This document shows positions 48,193-57,762 of a stretch of 64,000 bases of DNA, in pieces. Below the pieces are notes generated by a model. It saw only the letters and a program-made list of their open reading frames with translations, had not been told where the DNA came from and made no database searches. The translations under genes were made by a program, and so were the position numbers. Each line of letters starts with the position of its first letter. The first letter of the stretch is position 1. The DNA is from Candidatus Cloacimonadota bacterium. GTDB taxonomy: Bacteria; Cloacimonadota; Cloacimonadia; Cloacimonadales; TCS61. The DNA lies in the NCBI GenBank assembly GCA_030445745.1, contig JASUTE010000004.1:62001-126000 (forward strand), in the 5' to 3' direction.

Positions 48193-50430
48193 TTGAAAAA
48201 ATATACAATAGCATTAGCAGGAAATCCCAATTGTGGTAAAACTACCCTGTTCAACGCTTTTACCGGTTCCAAACAAAGGGTAGGCAACTGGCCAGGTGTA
48301 ACTGTAGAAAAAATTATCGGTAACTATAAATATAAAGATGCTGAATATGAAATTATCGACTTGCCTGGAATATATTCCTTTTCAGCACATTCGATGGACG
48401 AAACAGTATCCCGAGAGTTTATCTTGATGGAGAAACCAGACTTAGTAGTGAACATTATAGATGCTACTAACCTGGAAAGAACACTCTATCTTACTACCCA
48501 GCTTCTGGAAATGAAGATTCCAGTTATTATCGCGCTGAATATGATGGATATGGCTAAACAGCGGCGGATAAAGATAGAGCTGGATCATTTAGCCAAGCAC
48601 CTTGATACAAAAATAATATCTATTGTAGCACCCAAAAAACAAGGTCTGGATGAATTAAAACAACAAATTGCTGAAAGTGTAGAAAAACAACATATTCCTC
48701 ATACCCAGGTGGAATACGATTCCGTGGTAGAAACAGCTATAAATGAGATAGCTCCGCAGTTAGATAAATATGCCAAAAAATATCAAGTAGATAAACGCTG
48801 GCTAGCTATCAAACTGTTGGAAGAGGACAAGTTAGCTGCTCAGCTTACCAATTCCGACTTAGCAGATCTAGTAAATCAGCAGATCCAGAAAATAGAAAAA
48901 CATACTAATAACGATGTGGAAATTGTAATTGCAGATGGACGCTATGGTTTTATTCATGGATTAACTTTGGATGTGGTTCATAAAGCTGGTGATGCTCGGC
49001 GTAATTTTTCCGATCTGGTAGATAGTATCGTATTAAATCGTGTTTTGAGCATTCCCATATTTTTGGGAGTGATGTATCTGGTATTTATGCTAACAATAAA
49101 TGTGGGTTCTCCCTTCATAGATTTTTTTGATAATTTAATGGGCACTATTTTTGTGGATGGTACAGAGTACTTTTTACAAAGTCTTAATGCTCCAGCATGG
49201 CTTATTTTACTACTGGCACAAGCTTTAGGAGGTAGCATTCAAACAATTTCCACCTTTATTCCTCCTATTTTCTTTATGTTTCTATCGCTTTCCATTTTAG
49301 AAGATTCGGGTTATATGAGCAGGGCTGCTTTTGTGATGGACAGGTTTATGCGCTTCATTGGCCTCCCGGGAAAAGCATTTATTCCAATGTTGGTGGGTTT
49401 CGGTTGCAATGTTCCAGCAATAATGGCAACCAGGACACTGGAAAATAAAAAAGATAGACTCTTAACTATTCTAATTAACCCATTAATGTCCTGCGGTGCC
49501 AGATTACCTGTTTATACACTTTTCGCAGCAGTATTTTTCCCTGAACATGGAGGACAGGTAATTTTTGCACTCTATCTCACTGGTATTGTCTTAGCTATAA
49601 TATTCGGGCTAATTTTCAAGAAAACTCTTTTCAAAGGCGAAACTTCTACATTTGTTATGGAACTATCACCTTATCACCTACCAACTTTCAACGGAATTAT
49701 GTTACATACCTGGCAACGTCTGAAAGGTTTTATCATCAGAGCTGGGAAAGTAATCGTAATTTTTATAATTATATTAACTGTGTTAAATTCGGTGGGAATA
49801 GATGGAAGTTTGGGCAATCAGGATTCAGAGAATTCTGTGTTAAGCTACATTGGGAAAAAGATTAGTCCGATTTTCCAACCAATGGGAGTACAGCAGAAAA
49901 ATTGGCCAGCAGTAGTTGGTATGATGACGGGTATTTTTGCTAAAGAAACAGTGGTAGGAACGCTGGATGCACTTTATTCGCAACTGGCTGGAGCTCAGCA
50001 GCAAGTAGAAGAAGAAACCGGTTACGATTTTACCTCGGGTATAGTTGCTTCTTTTCGGGCTATAGCTACTGGATTTGGTATAATAGAAGCTAAAGATGGA
50101 GAAACTACTCTACAAAAGGGTGTTACCAGAGAAATGATGAACAGATTTGGTGGAAAGAATAATGCTTTTGCCTATCTGCTATTTATACTTATTTATGCTC
50201 CCTGTGTGGCTGTAATCGGCGCTATTTACAAGGAAACAAACCTGAAATGGACATTTTTTTCTGTTTCCTATTTAACCATGTTGGCATGGTTGGTAGCCAC
50301 TTTGTTTTACCAAGTTTCGATAATTGCGATACAACCTGCTGTAAGTTTGGGTTGGATTCTGGGAATTAGCTTGATTTTCTTTGGATTCTATAAAACACTA
50401 CAAAAGATAAAACCAGGTGAAACTTTTTGA
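48193..50430 (+). CDS. feoB: Ferrous iron transporter FeoB
   Basis: 745 residues. Cytosolic G domain with P-loop AGNPNCGKTTLFNA, DLPGIYSFS and NMMD. The membrane domain has two Gate motifs, including MLVGFGCNVPAIMATRTL and FAKETVVGTLDALY. The start is TTG 48193 with GAGAGG spaced 6 nt, and no better ATG lies upstream. It imports Fe2+ under anaerobic conditions. The feoA gene follows after a Fur box. Confidence 0.96.
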   Translation: MKKYTIALAGNPNCGKTTLFNAFTGSKQRVGNWPGVTVEKIIGNYKYKDAEYEIIDLPGIYSFSAHSMDETVSREFILMEKPDLVVNIIDATNLERTLYLTTQLLEMKIPVIIALNMMDMAKQRRIKIELDHLAKHLDTKIISIVAPKKQGLDELKQQIAESVEKQHIPHTQVEYDSVVETAINEIAPQLDKYAKKYQVDKRWLAIKLLEEDKLAAQLTNSDLADLVNQQIQKIEKHTNNDVEIVIADGRYGFIHGLTLDVVHKAGDARRNFSDLVDSIVLNRVLSIPIFLGVMYLVFMLTINVGSPFIDFFDNLMGTIFVDGTEYFLQSLNAPAWLILLLAQALGGSIQTISTFIPPIFFMFLSLSILEDSGYMSRAAFVMDRFMRFIGLPGKAFIPMLVGFGCNVPAIMATRTLENKKDRLLTILINPLMSCGARLPVYTLFAAVFFPEHGGQVIFALYLTGIVLAIIFGLIFKKTLFKGETSTFVMELSPYHLPTFNGIMLHTWQRLKGFIIRAGKVIVIFIIILTVLNSVGIDGSLGNQDSENSVLSYIGKKISPIFQPMGVQQKNWPAVVGMMTGIFAKETVVGTLDALYSQLAGAQQQVEEETGYDFTSGIVASFRAIATGFGIIEAKDGETTLQKGVTREMMNRFGGKNNAFAYLLFILIYAPCVAVIGAIYKETNLKWTFFSVSYLTMLAWLVATLFYQVSIIAIQPAVSLGWILGISLIFFGFYKTLQKIKPGETF

Positions 50431-50444
50431 GAATGATTTGCAAA
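50426..50444 (+). promoter_or_regulatory. Fur-box-like site between feoB and feoA
   Basis: TTTGAGAATGATTTGCAAA, overlapping the last bases of feoB. It differs from the box before fur at two positions. Its presence inside the feo cluster suggests a separate iron-regulated promoter for feoA-feoC. Confidence 0.65.
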
Positions 50445-50486
50445 AAATCTAAAAATAAATAGTTTTTAAAATAAAAAGGATAAAAA

Positions 50487-50780
50487 TTGTTTGGAAGAAA
50501 AAAAAGACGAAGAGCTAAAGGGAAACGTTGTAAAAATCATCCGCAGTGCAACCGTGGGAGCAATAATAATAGATTTTTAAATCTGTGTGAAGCCGAAGTT
50601 GGTAGAAAATATGTGGTAGTGGATAATCCAGATCACAAAATAATGGAGATGGGTGTTTTTAATGGCTGTGTTATCACTGTACACAAAAATAACCCAAGTG
50701 ATAGTAATATAATTATAGCGGTAGGTGAATCTCGGTTCATAATTCCCAAGCCAACTGCTTGCCGCATTTTGATACGCTAA
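50487..50780 (+). CDS. feoA: FeoA-domain protein with basic N-terminal extension
   Basis: 97 residues, starting at TTG 50487 after AAAAGGA. The C-terminal ~72 residues match the SH3-like FeoA fold (LCEAEVGRKYVVVD, MEMGVFNGCVITVH, GESRFIIPKPTACRILI). The first 25 residues are Lys/Arg-rich with two Cys and a His (RCKNHPQCNRG), an addition I do not recognise. FeoA assists FeoB. The stop is one base before the next start. Confidence 0.87.
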   Translation: MFGRKKRRRAKGKRCKNHPQCNRGSNNNRFLNLCEAEVGRKYVVVDNPDHKIMEMGVFNGCVITVHKNNPSDSNIIIAVGESRFIIPKPTACRILIR

Positions 50781-50781
50781 A

Positions 50782-51006
50782 ATGCTCTCGGAAATTATAG
50801 AATATTTTCACCAAAAAAAAGTATTAAGTATTTCAGAAATAGCTACTTGGTTAAATTCTAACGAAGAAGCAGTAGAGGGAATGTTGCAAATACTGTTGCG
50901 TAAGAAAATGATAAAGCCGTGGAGACCTGCGTGTAAAAGCTGTAGCTCCTCCTGTGCTTCCTGTAATTTGGTGAAAACAAAATATTACCAGTGGATTTCT
51001 GCTTGA
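50782..51006 (+). CDS. FeoC-like winged-helix protein with Cys cluster
   Basis: 74 residues. A small winged helix (VLSISEIATWLNSNEEAVEG, LLRKKMIKPW) is followed by CKSCSSSCASC, a four-Cys patch as in FeoC proteins that bind a [4Fe-4S] cluster and regulate FeoB stability or transcription. It directly follows feoA. Confidence 0.82.
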   Translation: MLSEIIEYFHQKKVLSISEIATWLNSNEEAVEGMLQILLRKKMIKPWRPACKSCSSSCASCNLVKTKYYQWISA

Positions 51007-51038
51007 CTAAAGCTTGCCACAATAAGTAAAAAGTTCTT

Positions 51039-53117
51039 ATGCAAGCTTTACAGAAAGATATTAAATATTTGAAAGGTGTCGGTGAAAAACGAGCTCTTTT
51101 GCTACACAAATTAAATATATACACCATCGCCGATTTAATGGAATTTTTTCCTAGAGCCTACTTGAACAGACATTCCAAAGATACAATTGCCAAACTAAAC
51201 CCAGAAGAGCAAGCAGCAGTTATTGGGCATATCGTTTCGGTGGAAAAACGTAATTTGGGAAGGCATCGCACGCAGCTTAACGTAGTAGTTAGTGATGGTA
51301 AAAGCTATCTTTTTTGTACTTGGTTTCGGTTTGGGAAATGGTTGCCGGCTAAGTTCGAGGTAGGGAAAAAGATTTGGGTAAGCGGTAAAATTTCTTATTT
51401 CAAAGGTAGTCCACAAATTGTGCACCCCGATTTTGAAGTTTTGGAAGAGGACGAAGAGCAGAGTTTTTGGAACAAACGCGATATTTTACCTGTTTATCCG
51501 CTTACCGAGGGTATTTCTATTCGTCAAATGCGCCGTTTAATTTTGAATGCTTTCCAATTTTATGCAGATGAAATACAGGAAACATTACCCGAATATTTAC
51601 GTGAAAAATTGAAATATGAGCCCAGGCGTATTTCACTGCAGAAAATCCACTTTTCGCAACATCCAGATGAAATTCCTCCCATCAAGCAGCGTTATGCTTT
51701 TGAAGAATTATTCTATCACCAATTAATGTTAGCCAGAGTAAAAAAAATCCATAAACAAAAGGAATCTGGTTATAAATTCATCTTACACAAAACTTATACC
51801 ACTAAGCTAAAAGGGTCTTTGCCATTTAAGATGACAGCAGCACAAAAAAAGGTAATCCGCGAGTTTGTGGCCGATATGAATTCTGACAGACAGATGAATA
51901 GACTGTTGCAGGGCGATGTAGGTTCTGGAAAAACCATCATAACTGTTTTTGCTATGCTGCTTGCAATAGAAAATGGATTCCAGGCAATTTTTATGGCACC
52001 TACCGAGATTTTGGCAGAACAGCATTTTGCCAGTATTAAATCTTTTTTACAAAATCAGCCCGATATAAAAATAGCCTTACTAAAAGGTGGTAATTATAAA
52101 GGGAAAAAAGCTACTATAGAAAAAATCGCAAACGGTGAAATCGATATTATCGTAGGAACACACGCACTTATTCAGCCAGATATAAAATACAAAAAAGTGG
52201 GTTTTGTAGCAATAGATGAACAGCATCGTTTTGGCGTAGAGCAGCGCGCTGTACTTTCCCAAAAAAATCGTCATCCCGATGTAATGTACCTTTCTGCAAC
52301 TCCCATTCCTCGTTCTTTGGCCTTAACTGTATATGGCGATTTGGATGTGAGTGTTTTAGATGAACTTCCCCCAGGAAGGCAGCCCATTAAAACTATCTGG
52401 CGCAATTCCAACAAGAAAAAAACTGTTTATAAAGAGGTTGAAAAAGAGTTACAGAAAGGTAAACAGGTCTATATTGTTTGCCCGCTTATTGAGCAATCGG
52501 AAAAGAGTGATCTGTTGGCAGCGGAAACGCTTTATCAGGAAATTTCTGAGAGGATTTTTCCCAAATACAATAGTTTTTTGCTGCATGGAAAGATGAAAAC
52601 TGCCGAAAAAGATGAAATCATGCAGAAATTTAAGCAAACTCCAGCTTCTATTTTAGTTTCCACCACGGTTATCGAGGTGGGGATAGATGTACCCAATGCT
52701 TCTGTAATGATAATTGAGCATGCTGAGCGCTTTGGGCTTAGTCAGTTACATCAACTGCGGGGTAGGGTAGGTCGAGGTCAAGGCAGATCTTATTGCTATC
52801 TTATCGCACATCCGCCAATAAGCTCAGAAGCCCGTGAGCGCCTACAGACTATGGTTTCTACCACAGATGGTTTCAAAATAGCTGAAAAAGACCTGGAACT
52901 ACGCGGCCCAGGTGATTTTTTTGGTACAGAACAATCTGGTATGCCTCTGTTCAAACATGCCAATTTAGTGCGCGACCAGCATCTGCTGAAAATAGCTAGA
53001 AATTTGGCTTTCCAAATTGTGAAAGATGATCCCCAACTTGAAAAGCCAGAAAATAGATTGTTACACCAAAAATATAAAGCTGAATTTGCTCAGCGTGAGC
53101 AGCTTTTTAATTTCTAA
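51039..53117 (+). CDS. recG: ATP-dependent DNA helicase RecG
   Basis: 692 residues. The N-terminal wedge/OB domain (LKYLKGVGEKRALLLHKLNI-like start) binds forks. Helicase motifs follow: QGDVGSGKTI (Walker A), MAPTEILAEQHF, VAIDEQHRFGV (DExH as DEQH), YLSATPIPRSL, and LHQLRGRVGRGQ. It remodels stalled replication forks. The gene overlaps the convergent SIMPL gene by 4 bp. Confidence 0.97.
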   Translation: MQALQKDIKYLKGVGEKRALLLHKLNIYTIADLMEFFPRAYLNRHSKDTIAKLNPEEQAAVIGHIVSVEKRNLGRHRTQLNVVVSDGKSYLFCTWFRFGKWLPAKFEVGKKIWVSGKISYFKGSPQIVHPDFEVLEEDEEQSFWNKRDILPVYPLTEGISIRQMRRLILNAFQFYADEIQETLPEYLREKLKYEPRRISLQKIHFSQHPDEIPPIKQRYAFEELFYHQLMLARVKKIHKQKESGYKFILHKTYTTKLKGSLPFKMTAAQKKVIREFVADMNSDRQMNRLLQGDVGSGKTIITVFAMLLAIENGFQAIFMAPTEILAEQHFASIKSFLQNQPDIKIALLKGGNYKGKKATIEKIANGEIDIIVGTHALIQPDIKYKKVGFVAIDEQHRFGVEQRAVLSQKNRHPDVMYLSATPIPRSLALTVYGDLDVSVLDELPPGRQPIKTIWRNSNKKKTVYKEVEKELQKGKQVYIVCPLIEQSEKSDLLAAETLYQEISERIFPKYNSFLLHGKMKTAEKDEIMQKFKQTPASILVSTTVIEVGIDVPNASVMIIEHAERFGLSQLHQLRGRVGRGQGRSYCYLIAHPPISSEARERLQTMVSTTDGFKIAEKDLELRGPGDFFGTEQSGMPLFKHANLVRDQHLLKIARNLAFQIVKDDPQLEKPENRLLHQKYKAEFAQREQLFNF

Positions 53118-53821
53118 TCGGAATAAAAAGAGCAGGTTACCGTTACTTTTATATTCTTTTTGCGGGTAGAAGTAGAGTGGATTCCATAGCCGGCAATATC
53201 GGTGGAATAGGGCTCGGTTATTTGGAAAACACCTGCGTGAGCAGTTTTTAATTTTCCTACTTTAGAACCATTGGCTGCAGCAATTTCGTTAGCTCGTTCG
53301 CGTGCATTTTTGGTAGCAGCTGCCAGAAGTTGTTTCTTAATTTCGGGAAGTTTAGTGGAAAAATACTGCAAATTAGTTCGTTCAAATGCAATTCCAGCAT
53401 CAATAAATTTTTTGGGATTAATACTGATATCTTCCACCGCATCTAACTGCTCGGAAATGATAAAAATACGCTGTTCAAAGTGATTCCCAACTATTTTTCC
53501 CTGCTCGCCATATTGTTTGTAAACGTTCACGGGACTTATGTTCATGTCGGAGTAAGCAATGTTTTGTTTTTCCCATATTAGTTTAAATTTTTCCAATTTA
53601 TTTTGCAGAATCTTGTAGCCGGCAGCAATGTCATTAACATCATTCACATTAGTCGAAATGGAAAAATCCCATTTAATTTTATCAGCAGTAAAAGCTTCTG
53701 TGGCGTAGCCCACTACCCGAATTGTATTTTTGTTAGCGCGCGAGGAATGGAAAAATATTCCAAATACCAAAGCGGCTAAAATTAGACCCACACTCAAGAT
53801 CACGGCGAATTTGTTGTTCAT
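53114..53821 (-). CDS. SIMPL-domain protein (DUF541), membrane anchored
   Basis: 235 residues from ATG 53821, chosen because GGAGG is 7 nt upstream. Longer frames run into the preceding gene. One N-terminal anchor helix (FAVILSVGLILAALVFGIFF) precedes IRVVGYATEAFTADKIKWDF, which starts the SIMPL fold. ARERANEIAAANGSKVGKL is the typical conserved helix. It is likely periplasmic. Function poorly known. Confidence 0.88.
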   Translation of the reverse strand: MNNKFAVILSVGLILAALVFGIFFHSSRANKNTIRVVGYATEAFTADKIKWDFSISTNVNDVNDIAAGYKILQNKLEKFKLIWEKQNIAYSDMNISPVNVYKQYGEQGKIVGNHFEQRIFIISEQLDAVEDISINPKKFIDAGIAFERTNLQYFSTKLPEIKKQLLAAATKNARERANEIAAANGSKVGKLKTAHAGVFQITEPYSTDIAGYGIHSTSTRKKNIKVTVTCSFYSD

Positions 53822-53822
53822 T

Positions 53823-54893
53823 TTATTCCTCCAATTTTTTCTTATTTCCCTCGATATCAATTTCATACCAGCCGGAACTGTCAATAAGTATTCCAGCTCC
53901 AGTGTTACCTTTTTTCAGGCCGGCATCAATAGGAATTATCTTTCCTTGGAAAATGGGAGTGATTTGTTCTTGAGTGGTGTGTCCTACAACTATTTTTTCT
54001 ACCTTAAAATGAGACAGAGTGCTGTCGACCTGAGCTTGATTTATAGCTTTATAACGCCAACTGCTGCCAAAATAACCACGATACCAAAAAGGGCCCTTGC
54101 TGTGCTGTAAATATTCTAAACTATCAGGCAGGTTCATTTGCACAGCTAGCTTATTTAGTTGGGAAATAGATAAATTTTGCCTATAAACTAGCGGGTGAAT
54201 GCCGGCATGCACAAAGAGAATATTGTTTATTTTTATCGCATTAGGAAGTGTGTGTAGCCATTTTCCCAAAATGCTGTTTGTTGCATAAAGCTGCGGATAT
54301 TTTTTGTTGAGCAACTTGCAGGTTTTTGCCAAATATTTATCGTTCACATAACGCAGATCATTCTGCTGTATCATTTTTTCATGATTCCCGCGAAGTAAGA
54401 TAACACAGCCCCCGGCTTGACAAGCTTGATTACGCAGTTTGTAAAGTAGCCAAAAACTCTGGTTAACCTGTGCCCCTCTATCGAAAATATCACCAACCAC
54501 AACTAACACCCCATCTGCGAAGCTCCAGTTAAAGTCATCATCGATAACGTGAGCTTCTTTTAATAATTTTTGCATAACTCCAAATTGACCATGCACATCG
54601 CTGAGGGCAAATATCTTACTAGCAGATAAGGAATCAACTTCAGGGAATTTAGTTTTTGCTATTTTTACTGGATATGGTAAAATACTCTCGGAAAAGTTTA
54701 CAGTATCGGCATAAACTTTATGGTACAAGCTATCGTTTTGAATAAAATAAACTTGTAGGCTATCGTTTTCCCAAAAAATATATGGGCCATCGTTCCAAGA
54801 CTCTTTTGACCCATCTTGGGGAAAACTGATATAATTGTATGTTGCCCACAATAAACTACTTAAAAGGAAGAAAACGAAGATAACTTTCTTCAT
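53823..54893 (-). CDS. Secreted calcineurin-like metallophosphatase
   Basis: 356 residues with signal peptide VIFVFFLLSSLLWATYN. Metallophosphoesterase motifs: IFALSDVHGQFG (DxH), VVVGDIFDRGAQ (GDxxDRG), LLRGNHEKM (GNHE) and VHAGIHPLV, with GHT near the C-terminus. This is the PPP/bis(5'-nucleosyl)-tetraphosphatase-like family, probably a periplasmic phosphatase. It sits one base after the zinc permease gene and may be in the same operon. Confidence 0.9.
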   Translation of the reverse strand: MKKVIFVFFLLSSLLWATYNYISFPQDGSKESWNDGPYIFWENDSLQVYFIQNDSLYHKVYADTVNFSESILPYPVKIAKTKFPEVDSLSASKIFALSDVHGQFGVMQKLLKEAHVIDDDFNWSFADGVLVVVGDIFDRGAQVNQSFWLLYKLRNQACQAGGCVILLRGNHEKMIQQNDLRYVNDKYLAKTCKLLNKKYPQLYATNSILGKWLHTLPNAIKINNILFVHAGIHPLVYRQNLSISQLNKLAVQMNLPDSLEYLQHSKGPFWYRGYFGSSWRYKAINQAQVDSTLSHFKVEKIVVGHTTQEQITPIFQGKIIPIDAGLKKGNTGAGILIDSSGWYEIDIEGNKKKLEE

Positions 54894-54894
54894 A

Positions 54895-55716
54895 CTAACA
54901 TTTTCTCTTTTTCCTTTTTAAAAATAGCGAAATGAAATAAGCCATACCGCTTAAGATGATTATAGTAGCTCCAGTTGGTAGGTTAGCTGAATACGAAAGC
55001 ACAATGCCACTTCCAGTGAATATAATTCCCAATACTGCAGCTATTAACATCATTGTTGCTGGGCTTCTGCTGAAAAGAAATGCGATAGCAGCGGGTAGAG
55101 TTAAAAGTGCTATCACCAATATTATGCCAACAATTTGAATTAGTACCACTATAGTAAGTGCAATTAGAATAAGTAGAAAGATGTAAAGTAAATTAACCTT
55201 CAAACCGCTGATACGTGCATATTTTTCATCAAAAGCGATTGCTATAAACTGACGATAGAAGACAAAAATGCTGCCAATAATTACTAAATTCAAAATTAAC
55301 AGGACCCATAAATCGGAACGTGTAACTAACAAAATATTTCCAAATAGGTAGGTCATCAAATCGCTTTTATAACCAGGAGTAAGATACATGAAGATTAGTC
55401 CTAAAGCCATACCAACAGCCCACAAAGCTCCAATCACTGTATCTTCGTGCTGTGCTCCTTTTAGCTTTATAAGTCCAATAATTACAGCAGCCAAGATGGC
55501 GAATACAAAGGCACCGATAAGGGGCTCGATTCCCAAATAATAAGCAATGCCTATACCACCTAAAACAGTATGTGCAATACCGCCGCTGATAAATGTGATG
55601 CGTTTTATAATGACAAAAGTACCAGTAATTCCACAGACTATGCTAGCCAGAATACCTGCTATGATGGCATTTTGCAAAAAAGCATGATTTAAAAACGAGT
55701 AGAAAAATTCTGCCAT
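54895..55716 (-). CDS. znuB: ZnuB/MntB-type metal ABC transporter permease
   Basis: 273 residues with about eight membrane helices. ISGGIAHTVLGGIGIAYYLG and LLTLPAAIAFLFSRSP are ABC-3 permease family signatures. It forms the channel for the metal bound by ZnuA. Spacing to znuC is 9 bp. Confidence 0.92.
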   Translation of the reverse strand: MAEFFYSFLNHAFLQNAIIAGILASIVCGITGTFVIIKRITFISGGIAHTVLGGIGIAYYLGIEPLIGAFVFAILAAVIIGLIKLKGAQHEDTVIGALWAVGMALGLIFMYLTPGYKSDLMTYLFGNILLVTRSDLWVLLILNLVIIGSIFVFYRQFIAIAFDEKYARISGLKVNLLYIFLLILIALTIVVLIQIVGIILVIALLTLPAAIAFLFSRSPATMMLIAAVLGIIFTGSGIVLSYSANLPTGATIIILSGMAYFISLFLKRKKRKC

Positions 55717-55725
55717 AAAATCTCC

Positions 55726-56457
55726 TTACAAATTACAACCGTGTTCCAAAGCTTTTATAGAACCCATATAAGCTTGTTGCAGTTTTTCACCTTTAATATC
55801 TTTCGTATAATGCGTGCAACTACGCACATTTAAACAGGTTACTTTGTTTACATAGGAAGAAACAAAAGCGATGTCGTGAGAAACAAGTAAAATAGTAGTA
55901 TTTTTGTTTAATTCTTCCAAGGTGTCGTAGATATCTTTTTCTATGGAAGAATCGATAGAGGCGGTGGGTTCATCCAGCAGCAAAATTTTGGGATCTGTCA
56001 TTAGAGCACGGGCAATAAGGGTACGCTGTTTCTGTCCGCCGGAAAGTTCACCCAGCCTTTTTTCAGCTATATTTTCTATTTGGAGTTTTTTCAAGAGAGC
56101 AATTGCTTTTTTTTGTGCACGTTGTGGGTATTTAGGAAAGAAAGAATTGTTTTGTAAACAGCTCATCATTACTACTTCTTTTACTTTAATGGGAAAATCG
56201 GAATCGAATTGGGCATATTGTGGTACATATCCTATATGACGACGTGCTTTTTGTGGGGTAGTACCTAAAATTTCTATCTTACCGCTATCTGGTTGCAAAA
56301 AGCCCAAAATTATTTTCAGTAAAGTTGTTTTGCCGCCTCCGTTTGGACCCAAAATAGCCATAAAATCATTTTCTTCTACTTCCAAATTGATATTTTTCAA
56401 GGAAGGTTGAAAGTCATAGCTATAAGATAGATTTTCTATTTTTATTATTTTATTCAT
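55726..56457 (-). CDS. znuC: ZnuC-type metal ABC transporter ATPase
   Basis: 243 residues. Walker A LGPNGGGKTTLL, Q-loop VPQYAQFD, signature LSGGQKQRTLIARAL, Walker B ILLLDEPTASID. FLQPDSGKIEILG matches zinc/manganese-type ATPases. The start overlaps znuA by 8 bp. Confidence 0.94.
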   Translation of the reverse strand: MNKIIKIENLSYSYDFQPSLKNINLEVEENDFMAILGPNGGGKTTLLKIILGFLQPDSGKIEILGTTPQKARRHIGYVPQYAQFDSDFPIKVKEVVMMSCLQNNSFFPKYPQRAQKKAIALLKKLQIENIAEKRLGELSGGQKQRTLIARALMTDPKILLLDEPTASIDSSIEKDIYDTLEELNKNTTILLVSHDIAFVSSYVNKVTCLNVRSCTHYTKDIKGEKLQQAYMGSIKALEHGCNL

Positions 56458-57319
56458 TCAATGCCTTTCTCAGTTGTTGTGCTACCTGTAGTAAATTTTC
56501 GGAATAATTAGGTGCTAAGGGATCGATAGAGACCGCTGTGCCACCTATTTGTTCTGCTATCGATTTAGCAATAGCTCTGTTAAACTGCTTTTGTATGAAA
56601 ATGGTTTTTATTTGGTGCTGGTTTGCGAAATCTATTATAGCAGCTAACTCCTTGGAATTTGGGGATTTTCCTTCCATTTCAATAGGTATTTGGGTTAAAT
56701 CAAACTCTTCAGCAAAGTAGCCCCAAGAGGGGTGAAAAACCAAAAATTTTCGATTAGGTAGATCTTTTAAAATTATGGCAATTTGTTCATGCAGGTTTTG
56801 TAGTTCATTTTGGAAACTGCTTAAGTTATTCTGTATTTTTTGTTTATGGTTAGGAAATTGTTTCACAAGCTCATTAGCTATATTCTCAGCTTGTTTTTTT
56901 ACCAAGAGTGGGCTAAGCCAAATATGCGGATCTTGGGTATGTGAAGCGTGATGCTGTTTTGTATCAGCAAGCAAGTGAGTTTGCATATCTCGCAGTTTGA
57001 TACCAGCGCGGGTATCAACAATTTTAAGATTGGGATTGGTTTGTTTTATTTTTGGCAGCCAGGCTTTTTCGAAAGGAACCCCAATTCTGAAAAAAAGAAG
57101 CGCATCTGCTAGTTTAGCCATTTGTTTGGGGGTTACTTCATAGGTAGCAGGGTTTGCACCAGGTTGCACCATTACCTCTATCTCTACCAAATCTTGTGCC
57201 AACTTCTCTACAAAATATTTTTGGGGTAAAATACTAACGAAAACTGTATTTTGGGCATTTTGTGTACTACAGGAAAATAGAATACCAAATAACACTACTA
57301 TCAAGCATATTTTCTTCAC
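56450..57319 (-). CDS. znuA: ZnuA-type metal-binding lipoprotein
   Basis: 289 residues. Lipobox ILFSCST. Cluster A-I fold with VSILPQKYFVEKLA, VEVMVQPGANPATYEVTPKQ, a His-rich loop (TKQHHASHTQDPHIW) and HPSWGYFAEEF. Several His and Asp ligands fit Zn2+ or Mn2+ capture. The His-rich loop favours zinc. The stop overlaps znuC and the start overlaps the small exported gene. Confidence 0.9.
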   Translation of the reverse strand: MKKICLIVVLFGILFSCSTQNAQNTVFVSILPQKYFVEKLAQDLVEIEVMVQPGANPATYEVTPKQMAKLADALLFFRIGVPFEKAWLPKIKQTNPNLKIVDTRAGIKLRDMQTHLLADTKQHHASHTQDPHIWLSPLLVKKQAENIANELVKQFPNHKQKIQNNLSSFQNELQNLHEQIAIILKDLPNRKFLVFHPSWGYFAEEFDLTQIPIEMEGKSPNSKELAAIIDFANQHQIKTIFIQKQFNRAIAKSIAEQIGGTAVSIDPLAPNYSENLLQVAQQLRKALNE

Positions 57320-57687
57320 TTTTGGCTCTCCCGCTCTTGTAACATTTTTTCTCCAGAATCTATTGTAGTAATTGCATCAGCAATCTGAACAATTCCTACT
57401 TTCCCATCAACTGTACACAAAACATTTTTCTCTAGTTGGAAAGTTGTGGAAAATTCATTAATATCCAATTGAACAGCTGCTGGTTTTAGTTGCTTAAGTT
57501 CATCATAATTGTCTATAACTGCAGCTTTTATGATATATATGGAGTCACCTTTAGCAATTTGTATTTCAGATTCACAGCTACTTAATAGTTTGCCTTCGAT
57601 TTTTTCTTGATTTAGTAAAATTGCTGTGACAGCATTTAATTGGATAAAAAATATTATAATTAATAACCAACTAGCAAATTTTTTCAT
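57316..57687 (-). CDS. Small exported protein at the head of the znu operon
   Basis: 123 residues with signal peptide FASWLLIIIFFIQLNAVTA. The mature part is beta-rich (LLNQEKIEGKLLSSCESEIQ, LEKNVLCTVDGKVGIVQIAD), with a helical acidic end. No motif recognised. Overlap by 4 bp with znuA suggests a role in metal uptake, but this is only context. Confidence 0.7.
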   Translation of the reverse strand: MKKFASWLLIIIFFIQLNAVTAILLNQEKIEGKLLSSCESEIQIAKGDSIYIIKAAVIDNYDELKQLKPAAVQLDINEFSTTFQLEKNVLCTVDGKVGIVQIADAITTIDSGEKMLQERESQK

Positions 57688-57762
57688 ATCAACCCTTCTA
57701 AACTTCTAATATAAAAGATAAAATTATTTAAAATTTTACAAGCAAAATCTTGTATCTGAGCT

